Shown here piece after piece: positions 1 to 10,148 of a stretch of DNA of 36,542 bases (positions within the stretch are counted from its first letter, which is position 1; each line of letters opens with the position of its first letter). The notes beneath the pieces are model-generated. The model saw only the letters and a list, made by a program, of their open reading frames with translations. It was not told the origin of the DNA and did not search any database. Source of the stretch: Streptococcus parasanguinis (GTDB lineage: Bacteria > Bacillota > Bacilli > Lactobacillales > Streptococcaceae); the NCBI RefSeq assembly GCF_901875555.1, contig NZ_CABFMD010000009.1, positions 1 to 36,542 of the forward strand, read 5' to 3'. The position numbers were made by a program, and so were the translations under genes.

Positions 1-36
1 AGTCCTGTGCAATACAGAACTAAATCCTTTGGATAA
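1..36 (+). CDS. IS3-family transposase OrfB, C-terminal tail only
   Basis: Read in frame from base 1, this gives SPVQYRTKSFG followed by TAA at 34-36. That tail (SP-QYRTKS) is highly characteristic of the C-terminus of the OrfB integrase-type transposase of Gram-positive IS3-family elements. The catalytic DDE domain would lie to the left of the window. Whether the copy is intact cannot be judged. Identification rests on this short but distinctive tail and on the IS-like terminus directly after it. Confidence 0.75.
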   Translation, partial: SPVQYRTKSFG

Positions 37-67
37 ATTAATTGTCTAACTTTTTGGGGTCAGTACA
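1..67 (+). mobile_element. Right end of an IS3-family insertion sequence (partial)
   Basis: The first 36 bases encode the last residues and stop of an IS3-type transposase. They are followed by a terminus that reads, on the minus strand, TGTACTGACCCC then AAAAAGTTAGAC, which resembles the terminal inverted repeat of IS150-group IS3 elements (TG...CA ends). The element continues off the left edge of the window. The outer boundary is placed at the TACA ending at 67. No target-site duplication can be checked because the other end is not visible. Confidence 0.8.
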
Positions 68-88
68 TTTTGTCCCAGCCTCATTTTT

Positions 89-730
89 TTAATAACCCCA
101 AGCTGATAAACCTTGTGAGCTGTATGCATTATATGCTGCCTGGATTTGATCATCAACTGTTGCAGTTGATCCCCAACCTGGCATTGTTTGGAACAAACCA
201 CTTGCTCCAGAAGCGTTTGCTGCATTCACTTGACCATTTGATTCACGGGCAATGATAGCTTCCCAAGTAGAAGCGGGAACACCTGTCATTTCAGCCATAC
301 GCGCAGCTGCGTATGATCCTTGAGCTCCAGCAGTATTTCCGTTTGAAAGGACGATCCCTCCATTTGATGCCTGTGCAGAAGTCACTGCAGCATTTGCTGC
401 ATAAGTTGTTTGTTTTTGAGCAGTTTGTGCTGCTGCAGGTGTACTTTCAGTAGGTTTTGCTTGCTCTTGTGGAGCAACTTTATCAATCATAGATTTTGAA
501 CGCTCACCTAACTCAATAATTTGTCCTGCATAGATCAAATCTTCATTAGTCAGATTGTTAGATGCAATAATATTTTCTACTGAAGTGTTATTTTCTAGTG
601 CAATTTTTGATAGAGTATCTCCAGACTTCACTTGATAAGTTTCAGCATTCACTGTAGCAATACCAGAAATGAAAAGTGATGTTGCTGAAAGTAGGGAAGT
701 GACTGTCCATTGGAACTTTTTACTGTTCAT
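89..730 (-). CDS. Secreted LysM-domain lytic transglycosylase-like protein
   Basis: A 213-residue exported protein. Residues 1-29 form a signal peptide ending in a VNA-like cleavage site. Residues 31-74 are one LysM peptidoglycan-binding domain ([14 protein letters not shown]...). A long Ala/Gln/Thr-rich linker follows, and about residues 136-213 form a small lysozyme/SLT-like domain with the ARES-NG ... SGASGLFQ pattern; Glu163 is the presumed catalytic acid. The start at 730 is chosen because AAAGGAGAA lies 8-9 bases upstream; an upstream in-frame ATG at 769 lacks a ribosome site and would precede the signal peptide. It probably trims or remodels septal or peripheral peptidoglycan. It sits where mreC/mreD/pcsB follow ecfT in pneumococcus. 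The function is inferred from the domains. Confidence 0.8.
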   Translation of the reverse strand: MNSKKFQWTVTSLLSATSLFISGIATVNAETYQVKSGDTLSKIALENNTSVENIIASNNLTNEDLIYAGQIIELGERSKSMIDKVAPQEQAKPTESTPAAAQTAQKQTTYAANAAVTSAQASNGGIVLSNGNTAGAQGSYAAARMAEMTGVPASTWEAIIARESNGQVNAANASGASGLFQTMPGWGSTATVDDQIQAAYNAYSSQGLSAWGY

Positions 731-755
731 GAATTCTATTCTCCTTTCGAACATA

Positions 756-764
756 ATTCTATCA
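756..764 (-). promoter_or_regulatory. Extended -10 promoter of the LysM gene
   Basis: On the minus strand TGATAGAAT (TGn plus TAGAAT) lies about 25 bases upstream of the 730 start, giving a short leader that contains the AAAGGAGAA ribosome site. No good -35 is visible, as is usual for extended -10 promoters. Two TGTAACATTT direct repeats lie just upstream. Confidence 0.5.
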
Positions 765-772
765 TACACACA

Positions 773-813
773 AAATGTTACAGTTTATTGTAGAATATAT
801 TACAAATGTTACA
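773..813 (-). repeat. Two TGTAACATTT direct repeats, 31 bp apart
   Basis: On the minus strand TGTAACATTT occurs at 813-804 and again at 782-773, a 31-bp period (about three helical turns), immediately upstream of the LysM gene's -10. Further TGTAAT/TACAAT copies lie between them. The half-sites look like the WalR (VicR) hexamer TGTWAH, and WalR commonly controls cell-wall hydrolases. The spacing does not fit the canonical TGTWAH-N5-TGTWAH, so the assignment is tentative. Confidence 0.35.
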
Positions 814-833
814 AGAATATGTGAATTTAATGT

Positions 834-859
834 AAAAAGCGCTTTGTATAGCGCTTTTT
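834..859 (-). terminator. Intrinsic terminator of the ecf operon
   Basis: AAAAAGCGCT (834-843) pairs perfectly with AGCGCTTTTT (850-859) around a 6-base loop. It lies just past the ecfT stop and is symmetrical, so it could work on either strand. It separates the ecf operon from the downstream LysM gene. Confidence 0.8.
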
Positions 860-887
860 ACTTATTTTTGAACCAATAGAACTAGCT

Positions 888-1685
888 CTATCCATTTTTC
901 AGATAAAAAACTATCAACATGAGGCACAGAATAACGAGCAATGCCAGGGTGTCTTTTACTCCCCACTGCAAAGTCCGATAGCGTGTTCGTCCTTCACCGC
1001 CTTTGTACCCTCTCGCTTCCATCGCAATTGCTAATGCATCTGCGCGTTTAAAACTAGAAGCAAATAGAGGAATGAGGATAGGAATAAAGGAACGGATCCT
1101 TTTTAATAGATTTCCTTCACCAAAATCAACACCACGCGCCCTTTGCGCATTCATAATTCGATTCGTATCATCTACTAAGGTTGGAACAAAGCGCAAACTC
1201 ATAGATAGCATTAACCCAATCTCATGAGCTGGAACCTTAATAATTTTTAGTGGGGTAAGGATCTTTTCAACAGCATCTGCTAAACTCAATGGTGTCGTCG
1301 TCACGGTTAAAATCGTCGAATAAAAAATGATTAAAATAAATCTACAAAATATGATGGCGGCTTGCATCAATCCTTGGTCGGTTAATTTAAAAAACCACCA
1401 TTGATACAAAATAGTTCCTTGAGAGGTCGCAAATAATTGAAAAATAGTTGTAAAAGCAATGATAAAAATCATTGATTTTAAGCCTTTAATATAAAAACTA
1501 ACCGAAATCCTCGTTAAATACATTAAAACAAAGATGAAGCCAAATAGCAAAAGATTGGTCTGCATGTTATTGGCCCAAAACAGAAGAAAAATAAATAAAA
1601 ACATTGAGAGCAATTTCCCACGAGGATCCAGTTGGTGGATAATGGAGTTTCCAGGAATATACCTTCCCAGGATCATATTATTCAT
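888..1685 (-). CDS. ecfT: EcfT, transmembrane component of the ECF vitamin transporter
   Basis: A 265-residue integral membrane protein. It is the energy-coupling T component that links the two ATPases EcfA1/EcfA2 to interchangeable substrate-binding S proteins (riboflavin, biotin, folate and others). Several hydrophobic segments fill the N-terminal half. Two Ala-Arg-Gly coupling motifs are visible in the C-terminal cytoplasmic helices, [10 protein letters not shown] and [10 protein letters not shown]; in this family they contact the ATPases. The 5' end overlaps ecfA2 by 8 bases, indicating translational coupling. It is the last gene of the operon before a strong terminator. No S component is encoded here, as expected for a shared group II ECF module. 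Confidence 0.93.
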   Translation of the reverse strand: MNNMILGRYIPGNSIIHQLDPRGKLLSMFLFIFLLFWANNMQTNLLLFGFIFVLMYLTRISVSFYIKGLKSMIFIIAFTTIFQLFATSQGTILYQWWFFKLTDQGLMQAAIIFCRFILIIFYSTILTVTTTPLSLADAVEKILTPLKIIKVPAHEIGLMLSMSLRFVPTLVDDTNRIMNAQRARGVDFGEGNLLKRIRSFIPILIPLFASSFKRADALAIAMEARGYKGGEGRTRYRTLQWGVKDTLALLVILCLMLIVFYLKNG

Positions 1686-2520
1686 GAAGTAACAGCTCCT
1701 TTAGTTCCTCAATTTTGATTGGTAGTCTGTCCAGAGGAAGCCCCCTTTTTTTCAATTGAAGAGCAAAATTCGTAATTTGTGGGACTCCTAATTGAAGTTT
1801 TTGTAAATACTCAACCTGTTGAAACACTTCCCTTGGGGATCCGTTTAGGACAAGTTTTCCCGCTTCCAAAGCAAATACAGTATCAGCAAAATTTGCTACA
1901 TCATCCATCGTATGAGTTACCAGAACTAGGGTCATCCCATTTTTATGTAATGTCTCAAACAGCGCCATCAATTCCTTTCTTCCAGCAGGATCTAGCCCTG
2001 CTGTCGGCTCGTCCAATACTAAAATCTCTGGTTCGATAGCTAAAATACCCGCGATCGCAACCCGCCTCATTTGTCCACCAGATAGTTCAAATGGACTTTT
2101 ATCATAGATAGACTCTTCTAAACCAACGATTGATAATTTTTCTTTAGCTATTTCTTCAGCTCTTTCCTTAGGCACCCCAAAATTTTGTGGTCCAAAGGCT
2201 ACATCAGCTAGAACAGTTTCTGCAAACAACTGACTTTCTGGAAATTGAAAAACCAAACCGACCTTTTTTCTCAGGTACTTCATTTCTTTTGGCTCAGAAT
2301 TGTTATCTAAAACAAAATTTTCAAACTGAATTGTTCCTTTAGTCGGACGCAGTAAACCATTTAGTAATTGCAACAAAGTAGACTTGCCACTACCAGTATG
2401 CCCGATGATGGCTGTATAAGATCCATCTTTTATTTCCAAACTAATATCAGAAAGCGCCTGCCCTTCAAAAGGACTTCCCTCTTGATAAGTAAAATAGACA
2501 TTCTTTAAAGAAATTCCCAT
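1678..2520 (-). CDS. ecfA2: ECF transporter ATPase EcfA2
   Basis: A 280-residue ABC ATPase that works as a heterodimer with EcfA1 beneath EcfT. Visible motifs are the Walker [10 protein letters not shown] near residue 40, the Q-loop [10 protein letters not shown], the signature LSGGQMRR, Walker B with [11 protein letters not shown], and a switch histidine in VTHTMDD. The FPESQLF Q-loop is typical of EcfA2. It overlaps ecfA1 by 16 bases and ecfT by 8, so the three are co-translated. The C-terminal tail (about 225-280) carries the dimerisation region usual for EcfA proteins. Confidence 0.93.
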   Translation of the reverse strand: MGISLKNVYFTYQEGSPFEGQALSDISLEIKDGSYTAIIGHTGSGKSTLLQLLNGLLRPTKGTIQFENFVLDNNSEPKEMKYLRKKVGLVFQFPESQLFAETVLADVAFGPQNFGVPKERAEEIAKEKLSIVGLEESIYDKSPFELSGGQMRRVAIAGILAIEPEILVLDEPTAGLDPAGRKELMALFETLHKNGMTLVLVTHTMDDVANFADTVFALEAGKLVLNGSPREVFQQVEYLQKLQLGVPQITNFALQLKKRGLPLDRLPIKIEELKELLLHE

Positions 2521-3329
2521 AGTTGGTCTAATAACTCACTTTCTGTTAGATAATCCTGTTTTAGTGGAAAATGCGAACTGAGAGATTCTTGGACCTGCTT
2601 ACTAAACGGCTTATCTAGTCCAATCTCACTGAGATCCTTTCTTGAAAATAATTCCCTCGGCGTCATAGAAGACTCTAGTTTTCCTTTTTGAAAGACGAGT
2701 GTTCGATCACTTAAGGCAATTTCGGTTAAATCATGGGTAATGGAGATAATTGTTAATTGAAATTTTTTCTGAAGTTCTCTCATTACCGCCATTAGATCCT
2801 CTCTACCTTCTGGATCTAACATACTAGTTGCTTCATCAAGGATAATAATAGTTGGTCTCAAGGCGATAATACCTGCTATGGCCACCCGTTGCTTTTGACC
2901 ACCTGACAAACGAGATGGTTCGCGATCTTTAAACTCCAGCATACCGACTTGCTCAATAGCCTTCTCCACACGTTGAAGCATTTCTTCCCGTGGAATTCCT
3001 TGATTTTCTAAACCAAAGGCAACATCATCTTCCACTGTCGCACCAACAAATTGGTTATCAGGGTTCTGAAATACAATCCCAATTTTACTACGGATTTCCC
3101 ATATAGTTTCACGAGTCAGTTGTTTTCCATCAATGAAAATCTCACCAGACTCAGCTTCCAAAAGACCATCAATCAGGCGTACAACTGTAGATTTTCCACT
3201 ACCATTGTGTCCAACAATTGAAAGCCACTCTCCTTGTTTCACGTGAAACGAAACCGTGTCAATTTGATACTCGTCTACTGTTTTATCGTATCGAAAGGAT
3301 ACATTTTTTAGCTCAATCATCTGTTTCAT
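2505..3329 (-). CDS. ecfA1: ECF transporter ATPase EcfA1
   Basis: A 274-residue ABC ATPase, partner of EcfA2. It shows Walker [10 protein letters not shown], a Q-loop with [13 protein letters not shown], the signature LSGGQKQR, Walker [14 protein letters not shown] and the switch SITHDLTE. The FQNPDNQ loop is diagnostic for EcfA1. Its ATG directly abuts the pgsA stop; there is no clear independent ribosome site, so it is probably translated by coupling (an in-frame ATG at 3320 is an alternative). A perfect parS-like palindrome lies inside this gene at 3235-3250. Confidence 0.93.
   Translation of the reverse strand: MKQMIELKNVSFRYDKTVDEYQIDTVSFHVKQGEWLSIVGHNGSGKSTVVRLIDGLLEAESGEIFIDGKQLTRETIWEIRSKIGIVFQNPDNQFVGATVEDDVAFGLENQGIPREEMLQRVEKAIEQVGMLEFKDREPSRLSGGQKQRVAIAGIIALRPTIIILDEATSMLDPEGREDLMAVMRELQKKFQLTIISITHDLTEIALSDRTLVFQKGKLESSMTPRELFSRKDLSEIGLDKPFSKQVQESLSSHFPLKQDYLTESELLDQLWEFL
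3235..3250. other. parS-like ParB binding site 1 (inside ecfA1)
   Basis: TGTTTCACGTGAAACG contains the 14-bp perfect palindrome GTTTCACGTGAAAC, the core of the Firmicute parS centromere site. It differs from the symmetrical 16-mer only at the last base. It lies about 18 kb left of dnaA, within the ecfA1 reading frame. The cognate ParB is encoded at 20418-21179. Confidence 0.88.
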
Positions 3330-3869
3330 TTATTTGAATGTGTCTTTAAAGAGATAGCTACTTCCCTTAAAGTAGTCGTAACCAGAATAAATTGTGAAAA
3401 TCAATGCAATATAAAGTAACACTTGCCCTGGAAGAGTCCAATGGCAAAGCAAAAAGATAATGGCAAACATTTGGCTAAAGGTTTTAATTTTTCCTGGCAT
3501 GGCTGCAGCAAGAACTGTGCCACCTGTCTCAACAAGTAGAAGACGCAAACCAGTAACAGCCAACTCACGACAAATGATAACGGCTGCAATCCAAGCAGGA
3601 ACCATTTTTAATTCAATCATCATGATAAAGGCTGACATGACCAATAATTTATCTGCCATCGGATCGGCAAATTTACCAAAATTACTAACTACCTTCCATT
3701 TTCGTGCAAGAAAGCCATCTAAATAATCTGTAATACTAGCAATTGCAAAAATAACTGCTGATACAATATGTCCTAGATAAGAGTGACTTAAACTTAAAAT
3801 GGCAATAAAAATTGGAATCATCACAACTCGAATTAATGTCAATGCATTAGGAATATTTTCTTTTTTCAT
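3330..3869 (-). CDS. pgsA: CDP-diacylglycerol--glycerol-3-phosphate 3-phosphatidyltransferase
   Basis: A 179-residue membrane enzyme that makes phosphatidylglycerol phosphate from CDP-diacylglycerol and glycerol-3-phosphate, the committed step to phosphatidylglycerol and cardiolipin. The CDP-alcohol phosphotransferase motif is complete: D51-G52, A55-R56, G65, D69 and D73, in the expected DGx2ARx8Gx3Dx3D spacing. Several transmembrane helices flank it. The start at 3869 is preferred because GGAGGAAG sits just upstream; six in-frame codons further upstream lack support. It is followed without a gap by ecfA1 and preceded by rodZ, in one minus-strand operon. Confidence 0.93.
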   Translation of the reverse strand: MKKENIPNALTLIRVVMIPIFIAILSLSHSYLGHIVSAVIFAIASITDYLDGFLARKWKVVSNFGKFADPMADKLLVMSAFIMMIELKMVPAWIAAVIICRELAVTGLRLLLVETGGTVLAAAMPGKIKTFSQMFAIIFLLCHWTLPGQVLLYIALIFTIYSGYDYFKGSSYLFKDTFK

Positions 3870-3909
3870 ACTTCCTCCAAAAAACAAACTACCTTTACAG
3901 CTATTTTAC

Positions 3910-4308
3910 TCATGCTGTAAACTTATAAAAATATACGATATAAATCACAAATCCAAGAATAGCAAAACTAACTAGCAGATAATATAGAATTGGTAACCAG
4001 CTTGTTCTCTGTCTTAATTTTCTTGAATGAAGCTCTTCATCATCTACAAGTATTTCTTCATCAAATAACAATTCTTTTCCTTCACGAAAAGCTGTCAATA
4101 GGATGGACTCATCTAATCCCAAAGCCCATGCTAACTTTTTAAGATAGATCTGGGCGTAAAAGGGACTTGGTAGTAGATCAAACTCATCGTTTTCCAACGC
4201 TTCTATATAAGGAATTTCAATGGCTGTCTTATTTGACACATCCTGTAAACTTAAGTGTAAATTTACTCTTGACAGTTTTAACACTTGACCAATCGTTCTC
4301 TTCTTCAT
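3910..4308 (-). CDS. rodZ: RodZ-like HTH membrane protein, short form
   Basis: A 132-residue protein. Residues about 5-75 form the RodZ-type HTH_25 domain (IGQVLKLSRVNLHLSLQDVSNKT, then PYIEALENDEFDLLPS). An acidic linker follows, then one transmembrane helix at about 105-128, and the protein stops seven residues later. RodZ organises peripheral cell-wall synthesis together with MreC/MreD in ovococci. The pneumococcal protein is about twice as long and has an extracellular domain; here that domain is absent and only 40 bp separate the stop from pgsA, so no decayed remainder is hidden there. The cytoplasmic and membrane parts look intact. The position between the M16 genes and pgsA is the standard one. 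Confidence 0.85.
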   Translation of the reverse strand: MKKRTIGQVLKLSRVNLHLSLQDVSNKTAIEIPYIEALENDEFDLLPSPFYAQIYLKKLAWALGLDESILLTAFREGKELLFDEEILVDDEELHSRKLRQRTSWLPILYYLLVSFAILGFVIYIVYFYKFTA

Positions 4309-4334
4309 GTTTTCCCTTCTTAATACATTGTGTA

Positions 4335-5609
4335 CTACTTTTGAAAAATCATATAGTCAACCATCTCAGCCTGGTCGATAAACTTTCGACCTAATTTGAT
4401 GATATCTTGTAAACTAATACCTTGTAAAATCTTTGGAAGATCATAAGAAGTGCTACCGTCCGAAAAATATTCAAACTGAGTGGCACTATACTCAAGCGAA
4501 TTTAAACCTTGTAAGAAATCACCAAACATTTCGCTTTTAATCGTATCCAAATGTTCCTGATTCACATCTGGATCCTTCTCAAATTGTTTGATCGCTGACC
4601 TAAATTGATGAGATAAGGAGACCGGTTCTTGAGTATCCATTGTCAAAATAACGAAATGAAATAATTCTTCAACCTCGACTTCAAGTGTCAATGAGTTGTC
4701 AATCTTTCCAGCTTCATATAAACTTTGAAATCGTTGCGAAGTCCAACCAAACATCATTGAAAATAGTAATTTCAACATCAATTTATAGCGAAATGTTTCC
4801 TCTTCCTTAATGATATCATTTCCTCGAATTCCAATTGCCAACTTAGGAGCAACAACTTCCATTCTACAGGATTGATTCAATTTCAATTCATTTTTTTCTA
4901 CAGGAAAACGTTCTAACTCAATAGAAGGATGAGGAGGAGTCAGATCATATTCCTTTACTACTTGCAATACTTCATCAACATCAAAGTTCCCGATCACTAA
5001 TAAGTGCATTTGAGAGGGATGATAGAAGAGATCAAAGTTTTCACGGAGATTATCTATTGTAATGTCAGAAATAGACTCCCTAGTCCCAGCAATATCATCT
5101 GATAACGGTGTTCCAGGATATAAATTTTCTAAAGCACCAAAAAATAATCGATAGTCTGGACTATCTTGGTACATTCCAATTTCTTGTTGAATGATTTCTC
5201 TTTCCTTAGATAAAGATTTTTCTGTAAAGGAAACCTTTGAAACCATCTCCAATAACAATTGAATATTTTCAGGGACTTTTGAAGTTGTTGAGAAAAGATA
5301 ACTTGTCTTTGTAAAGCTTGTAAAGGCATTACTTTCCGATCCTAAATGAACGAATTTTTTTAAATAATCTTGACCATTTTCATCTTCAAATACTTTATGT
5401 TCTAGAAAATGAGCAATTCCTGCAGGATATTGTCTTTCATCACCATTCACTAGAATTCGTGTATCCACTGAGCCAAACTTAGTTGTGATCATTCCGTAGG
5501 TTTCATAATAATCTTCTTTGGGAATTAAATGAATAGTCAACCCGTTTGACAAGCGTGTAAAGTAAACCTGCTCACCAACTGATTCATAATATTTTTCTTT
5601 AATTTTCAA
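4335..5609 (-). CDS. M16-family zinc peptidase with intact HxxEH site (YmfH-like)
   Basis: A 424-residue insulinase/processing-peptidase family protein. The inverted zinc motif HFLEH is at residues 67-71, with the downstream acidic helix (EREIIQQEIGMY) supplying the third ligand. The N- and C-terminal M16 halves cover about 20-200 and 210-420. It is paired with the upstream M16 protein, which lacks the metal site, as is usual for this pair in Firmicutes (YmfF/YmfH). The assigned start is TTG at 5609, 8 bases past the neighbour's stop; the best ribosome site, GGAAAG, lies within the end of the upstream gene, suggesting coupled translation. The substrate is unknown. Confidence 0.85.
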   Translation of the reverse strand: MKIKEKYYESVGEQVYFTRLSNGLTIHLIPKEDYYETYGMITTKFGSVDTRILVNGDERQYPAGIAHFLEHKVFEDENGQDYLKKFVHLGSESNAFTSFTKTSYLFSTTSKVPENIQLLLEMVSKVSFTEKSLSKEREIIQQEIGMYQDSPDYRLFFGALENLYPGTPLSDDIAGTRESISDITIDNLRENFDLFYHPSQMHLLVIGNFDVDEVLQVVKEYDLTPPHPSIELERFPVEKNELKLNQSCRMEVVAPKLAIGIRGNDIIKEEETFRYKLMLKLLFSMMFGWTSQRFQSLYEAGKIDNSLTLEVEVEELFHFVILTMDTQEPVSLSHQFRSAIKQFEKDPDVNQEHLDTIKSEMFGDFLQGLNSLEYSATQFEYFSDGSTSYDLPKILQGISLQDIIKLGRKFIDQAEMVDYMIFQK

Positions 5610-5617
5610 TCTTCACA

Positions 5618-6865
5618 CTACTTTCCTTCCATAAAATAAACAGACTGTAAATTAATTGTTTTTGCCGTTTCAATAATGTCCTCTCTACTAACCTTATTGA
5701 TGGATTCTAACCATTCTTCTAAGGAAAGGACTTTCGTTTCTAGGATCGTTTTCAGATATTCCCTTTCAATCAAGGTATTTTGTCGATCCTGTGCTAATAA
5801 GGTCGTATTCACCAACATTTCTTTTGTCAACCGAAGCTCTGAATCTGTAAATTTACCTCGTTTTAAATCATTCAACTGTCGCATAATCAAGGTCATTACT
5901 TTCGTACGAGATTCCTTATCGATACCTGCAAAAACTCTCATAAAGCCTGTGAAAATATCAAAATGGCTAGAGATGGTGTAAGCGAGACCTTCTTTCTCAC
6001 GAATTGTTTGAAAAAGTCTTGAATGCGAGAATGCTCCCAACATTCCATTTAATACAACTAGTGGAATATGGAGAGGGTCTCCATACTGGGTAGAGAAATG
6101 GTAACCTAATTCTAAAATAGATTGTTGATTTTGTTTTTGCTCTAACTTTTCTCTAACAATATTTGTAAAAGATTGTTGATAGTTGACAGATAAATCATTA
6201 TCACGTGGTTTGAATTCAAACTGGTTCACTCGATCCACAATAGCAACCTCATTAAAATCGCCTATGAAAAAGAAGTCAATATTATCTAATTGGAGCATCT
6301 GATGAAACTGTTCAAGAGAACTTTGAGCTGTCTCTTGTCTCATTAAATCAACTTTCCCCAATCTTGACATCCCGATTGTTTCATCTTCAAAAAATAGTTG
6401 ATTCAATTGCCCATGTGCATAATAATAAGGCTCTTCAATTTCTGACTCCAAATCGGAAATCGTATTTTTCTTTTCAACGTCAAATGTATCACTGTCAAAG
6501 TGATCTTCTACTACCAAGGGTGAAAAGAAGATAGCTTCTATAATGTCCAAAACCTCATCGGTAAGAACATTTTTCTTGCTCAAAAAGTCATCGCGCACAA
6601 AGGAAATATTCAAATCAACATAATGAACACGCCCCCTCTTAGAGACTGAGGTTGACAATTCTACCCCGTATAGACTCGCTAATTTTTCACGGAATATTTG
6701 TGAAGTTGGATATTTTTGATTTGCAGTTTCCATCATACAGGCTAATAAAACACGCGCAGCCACGGTATTTTCATCTAATGGCGATGAAAAACGGACCTTA
6801 ATTTTATTGGTTTTAAATTTTTTTGATTGAAGAAAGTGAAGATTCACGCCCTTAACTAATTCCAT
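5618..6865 (-). CDS. M16-family protein lacking the zinc site (YmfF-like partner)
   Basis: A 415-residue member of the M16 fold. Where the catalytic partner has HxxEH, this protein reads LACMMETANQKYP, so it cannot bind zinc in the usual way. Its C-terminal half keeps the R...Y pair (FQTIREKEGLAYTI) that in heterodimeric M16 proteases helps hold substrate. This division of labour is expected, so it is not read as a pseudogene. The ATG at 6865 is chosen because GAGG lies 6-7 bases upstream; ATG 6871 and TTG 6886 are in frame but poorly placed. It is the first gene of the long minus-strand operon. Confidence 0.83.
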   Translation of the reverse strand: MELVKGVNLHFLQSKKFKTNKIKVRFSSPLDENTVAARVLLACMMETANQKYPTSQIFREKLASLYGVELSTSVSKRGRVHYVDLNISFVRDDFLSKKNVLTDEVLDIIEAIFFSPLVVEDHFDSDTFDVEKKNTISDLESEIEEPYYYAHGQLNQLFFEDETIGMSRLGKVDLMRQETAQSSLEQFHQMLQLDNIDFFFIGDFNEVAIVDRVNQFEFKPRDNDLSVNYQQSFTNIVREKLEQKQNQQSILELGYHFSTQYGDPLHIPLVVLNGMLGAFSHSRLFQTIREKEGLAYTISSHFDIFTGFMRVFAGIDKESRTKVMTLIMRQLNDLKRGKFTDSELRLTKEMLVNTTLLAQDRQNTLIEREYLKTILETKVLSLEEWLESINKVSREDIIETAKTINLQSVYFMEGK

Positions 6866-6897
6866 TTTCATCCTCGTTCTACTCAATAGTAACTTTC

Positions 6898-6903
6898 ATT
6901 ATA
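6898..6903 (-). promoter_or_regulatory. -10 element of the M16/rodZ/pgsA/ecf operon
   Basis: On the minus strand TATAAT lies about 33 bases upstream of the 6865 start. The region between 6866 and 7020 is divergent, serving this operon and yaaA-recF. No convincing -35 is visible at the ideal spacing. Confidence 0.5.
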
Positions 6904-6991
6904 ACACGAAATCACACTAAAATCCTAATTCAAACTGTGAAAAAACTCCTCAAATCACTCAACATTCTCTACCCTAGAAAAACCAAAAATA

Positions 6992-7000
6992 TGGTATAAT
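6992..7000 (+). promoter_or_regulatory. Extended -10 promoter of yaaA-recF
   Basis: TGG followed by TATAAT (6995-7000) forms an extended -10. It lies 20 bases before the yaaA ATG, with ribosome site AGAGGTGA between them. The -35 region is weak. Confidence 0.65.
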
Positions 7001-7020
7001 AACACGCAAAGAGGTGAACT

Positions 7021-7383
7021 ATGAATTACAAATTATTTGATGACTTTATTACATTACAAGCAATCTTAAAAGAACTCGGTATTATACAGAGTGGTGGTGC
7101 AATTAAAGCCTTTCTTCAAGAAAAAGAAGTCTTTGTTAATGGTGAATTAGAACAACGGAGAGGTCGTAAACTTCGTGTCAATGACCAAATTGATATTCCT
7201 GAACTGAGTATTACTATCACCATTCTTGAGCCTTCCAAAGAGGAAATAGAAGAGCATCTCAAAGAGAAGGAAGAAAAGGAACGTGTTGCTAAACTTGTCA
7301 AGCAGCTCAATCAACAACAAAAGAAAGAACCGACAAAGATTAACAAAAAAGAAAAAGCGATTCGCTTTCCTGGTATCTCGTAA
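7021..7383 (+). CDS. yaaA: S4-domain RNA-binding protein YaaA
   Basis: A 120-residue protein with a single S4 RNA-binding domain at about residues 10-75 ([27 protein letters not shown]...), followed by a very charged Lys/Glu-rich tail. In Bacillus and streptococci yaaA lies immediately upstream of recF, and the protein has been linked to ribosome assembly. Here the yaaA stop (TAA) and the recF start (ATG) share one base. The clear ribosome site AGAGGTGA supports the start. The molecular role remains an inference from the family. Confidence 0.85.
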   Translation: MNYKLFDDFITLQAILKELGIIQSGGAIKAFLQEKEVFVNGELEQRRGRKLRVNDQIDIPELSITITILEPSKEEIEEHLKEKEEKERVAKLVKQLNQQQKKEPTKINKKEKAIRFPGIS

Positions 7384-8477
7384 TGTGGTTAAAACAGTTA
7401 TCCATTCAACATTTTAGAAATTATCAAGAACTTAAAGTCGAGTTTCATCCTGGATTAAATATTTTCCTAGGTCAAAATGCTCAAGGAAAGACAAATATTC
7501 TCGAATCAATCTATTTTCTGGCTTTAACTAGAAGTCATCGAACACGAAATGATAGAGATCTTATCTATTTTGAATCCACTGATTTTAAAGTTTCTGGTCA
7601 ATTACAAAGAGAAACTGGCCCACTTCCATTAGAAATTTCCTTGACGCCAAAAGGTCGGATAACTAAAGTAAATCATTTAAAACAAGCCAAATTATCGAAC
7701 TATATTGGCCATATGAATGTTGTCCTTTTCGCACCTGAAGATTTGCAACTGATCAAAGGATCACCTGTAGGACGTCGAAAGTTTATTGACATTGAATTAG
7801 GTCAGATGAAACCTATTTACTTATCCGACTTATCTCAATACAACCATGTTCTGAAACAAAGAAATAGTTACCTAAAAAATTCGGAAAAAATTGATGCTAC
7901 ATTTTTAGAGGTTTTAGATTTACAACTAGCTAGTTTTGGAAGTCGCGTCATCCATCATCGACTTGATTTTATAAAAAAATTAGAAACTAAAGCAAAAGAA
8001 AAACACACTCGACTTTCTAACAACAAAGAAGACCTATCAATTCAATATCAGTCAACTGTTTTTTCTGAAGAAGTAAATGATATAGAGGAACAGTTTCTCT
8101 CCATGTTAGAAAAACATCGTCAGAAGGATATTTTTAGGAAAACAACAAGTATTGGACCTCACAGGGATGACTTGGCATTTTTTATCAATAATATGAATGC
8201 TACCTTTGGTAGTCAAGGTCAGCATCGAAGTGTTGTTCTTTCTCTAAAATTAGCAGAAATCGAATTGATGGAAGAAATCACAAGAGAAAAGCCTATTTTA
8301 TTACTTGACGATGTCATGAGTGAGCTTGACAATTATCGTCAACTTCAATTACTGGAAACCATCTCTAATAATATTCAAACATTTATTACAACGACAACTC
8401 TCGATCATTTAAAAGAACTGCCTGAAGAGTTGAAAATTTTCACTGTTCAAGCTGGTCATATTAAAACAGCACCTTGA
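7383..8477 (+). CDS. recF: DNA replication and repair protein RecF
   Basis: A 364-residue SMC-like ATPase that, with RecO and RecR, loads RecA onto gapped single-stranded DNA. Walker A is GQNAQGKT at residues 30-37; the signature region [16 protein letters not shown] and Walker [14 protein letters not shown] are in the C-terminal half. Length and motifs are standard. It overlaps yaaA by one base, and its stop lies inside the left arm of a strong terminator. In Bacillus recF lies next to dnaN; here, as in pneumococcus, it has moved to the guaB side. Confidence 0.95.
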   Translation: MWLKQLSIQHFRNYQELKVEFHPGLNIFLGQNAQGKTNILESIYFLALTRSHRTRNDRDLIYFESTDFKVSGQLQRETGPLPLEISLTPKGRITKVNHLKQAKLSNYIGHMNVVLFAPEDLQLIKGSPVGRRKFIDIELGQMKPIYLSDLSQYNHVLKQRNSYLKNSEKIDATFLEVLDLQLASFGSRVIHHRLDFIKKLETKAKEKHTRLSNNKEDLSIQYQSTVFSEEVNDIEEQFLSMLEKHRQKDIFRKTTSIGPHRDDLAFFINNMNATFGSQGQHRSVVLSLKLAEIELMEEITREKPILLLDDVMSELDNYRQLQLLETISNNIQTFITTTTLDHLKELPEELKIFTVQAGHIKTAP

Positions 8478-8498
8478 CAAAAATGTCAAGGTGCTGTT
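8465..8498. terminator. Strong bidirectional terminator between recF and guaB
   Basis: AACAGCACCTTGACA (8465-8479) pairs perfectly over 15 bp with TGTCAAGGTGCTGTT (8484-8498) around an AAAA loop. It includes the recF stop codon and lies between two convergent genes, so it can end both transcripts. Confidence 0.92.
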
Positions 8499-8522
8499 AA
8501 TTTTATTTACACATTAGTAAAC

Positions 8523-10025
<1,503 letters not shown>

Positions 10026-10059
10026 TTATTTGAGCAAGGCTCTAATTTTTATTGTTAAT

Positions 10060-10087
10060 ATCATACCATTCTATCGCAATTTGTCAA
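10060..10087 (-). promoter_or_regulatory. Sigma-A promoter of guaB
   Basis: On the minus strand TTGACA (10087-10082), a 16-bp spacer and TATGAT (10065-10060). The leader of about 50 bases contains a small GAGC-ctt-GCTC hairpin without a U-run. No riboswitch or PurBox was recognised. Confidence 0.7.
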
Positions 10088-10148
10088 TCTTTTATTGGTA
10101 AATTGTAAAGGAACCGAAGAAAATTGTTTCTATCCTATTTTTAAACCC

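Noticed and set aside
5618..6865. M16 protein without HxxEH read as a pseudogene
   Set aside because: The reading frame is full length and conserved, and a metal-free partner beside an active M16 protein is the normal arrangement in this family.
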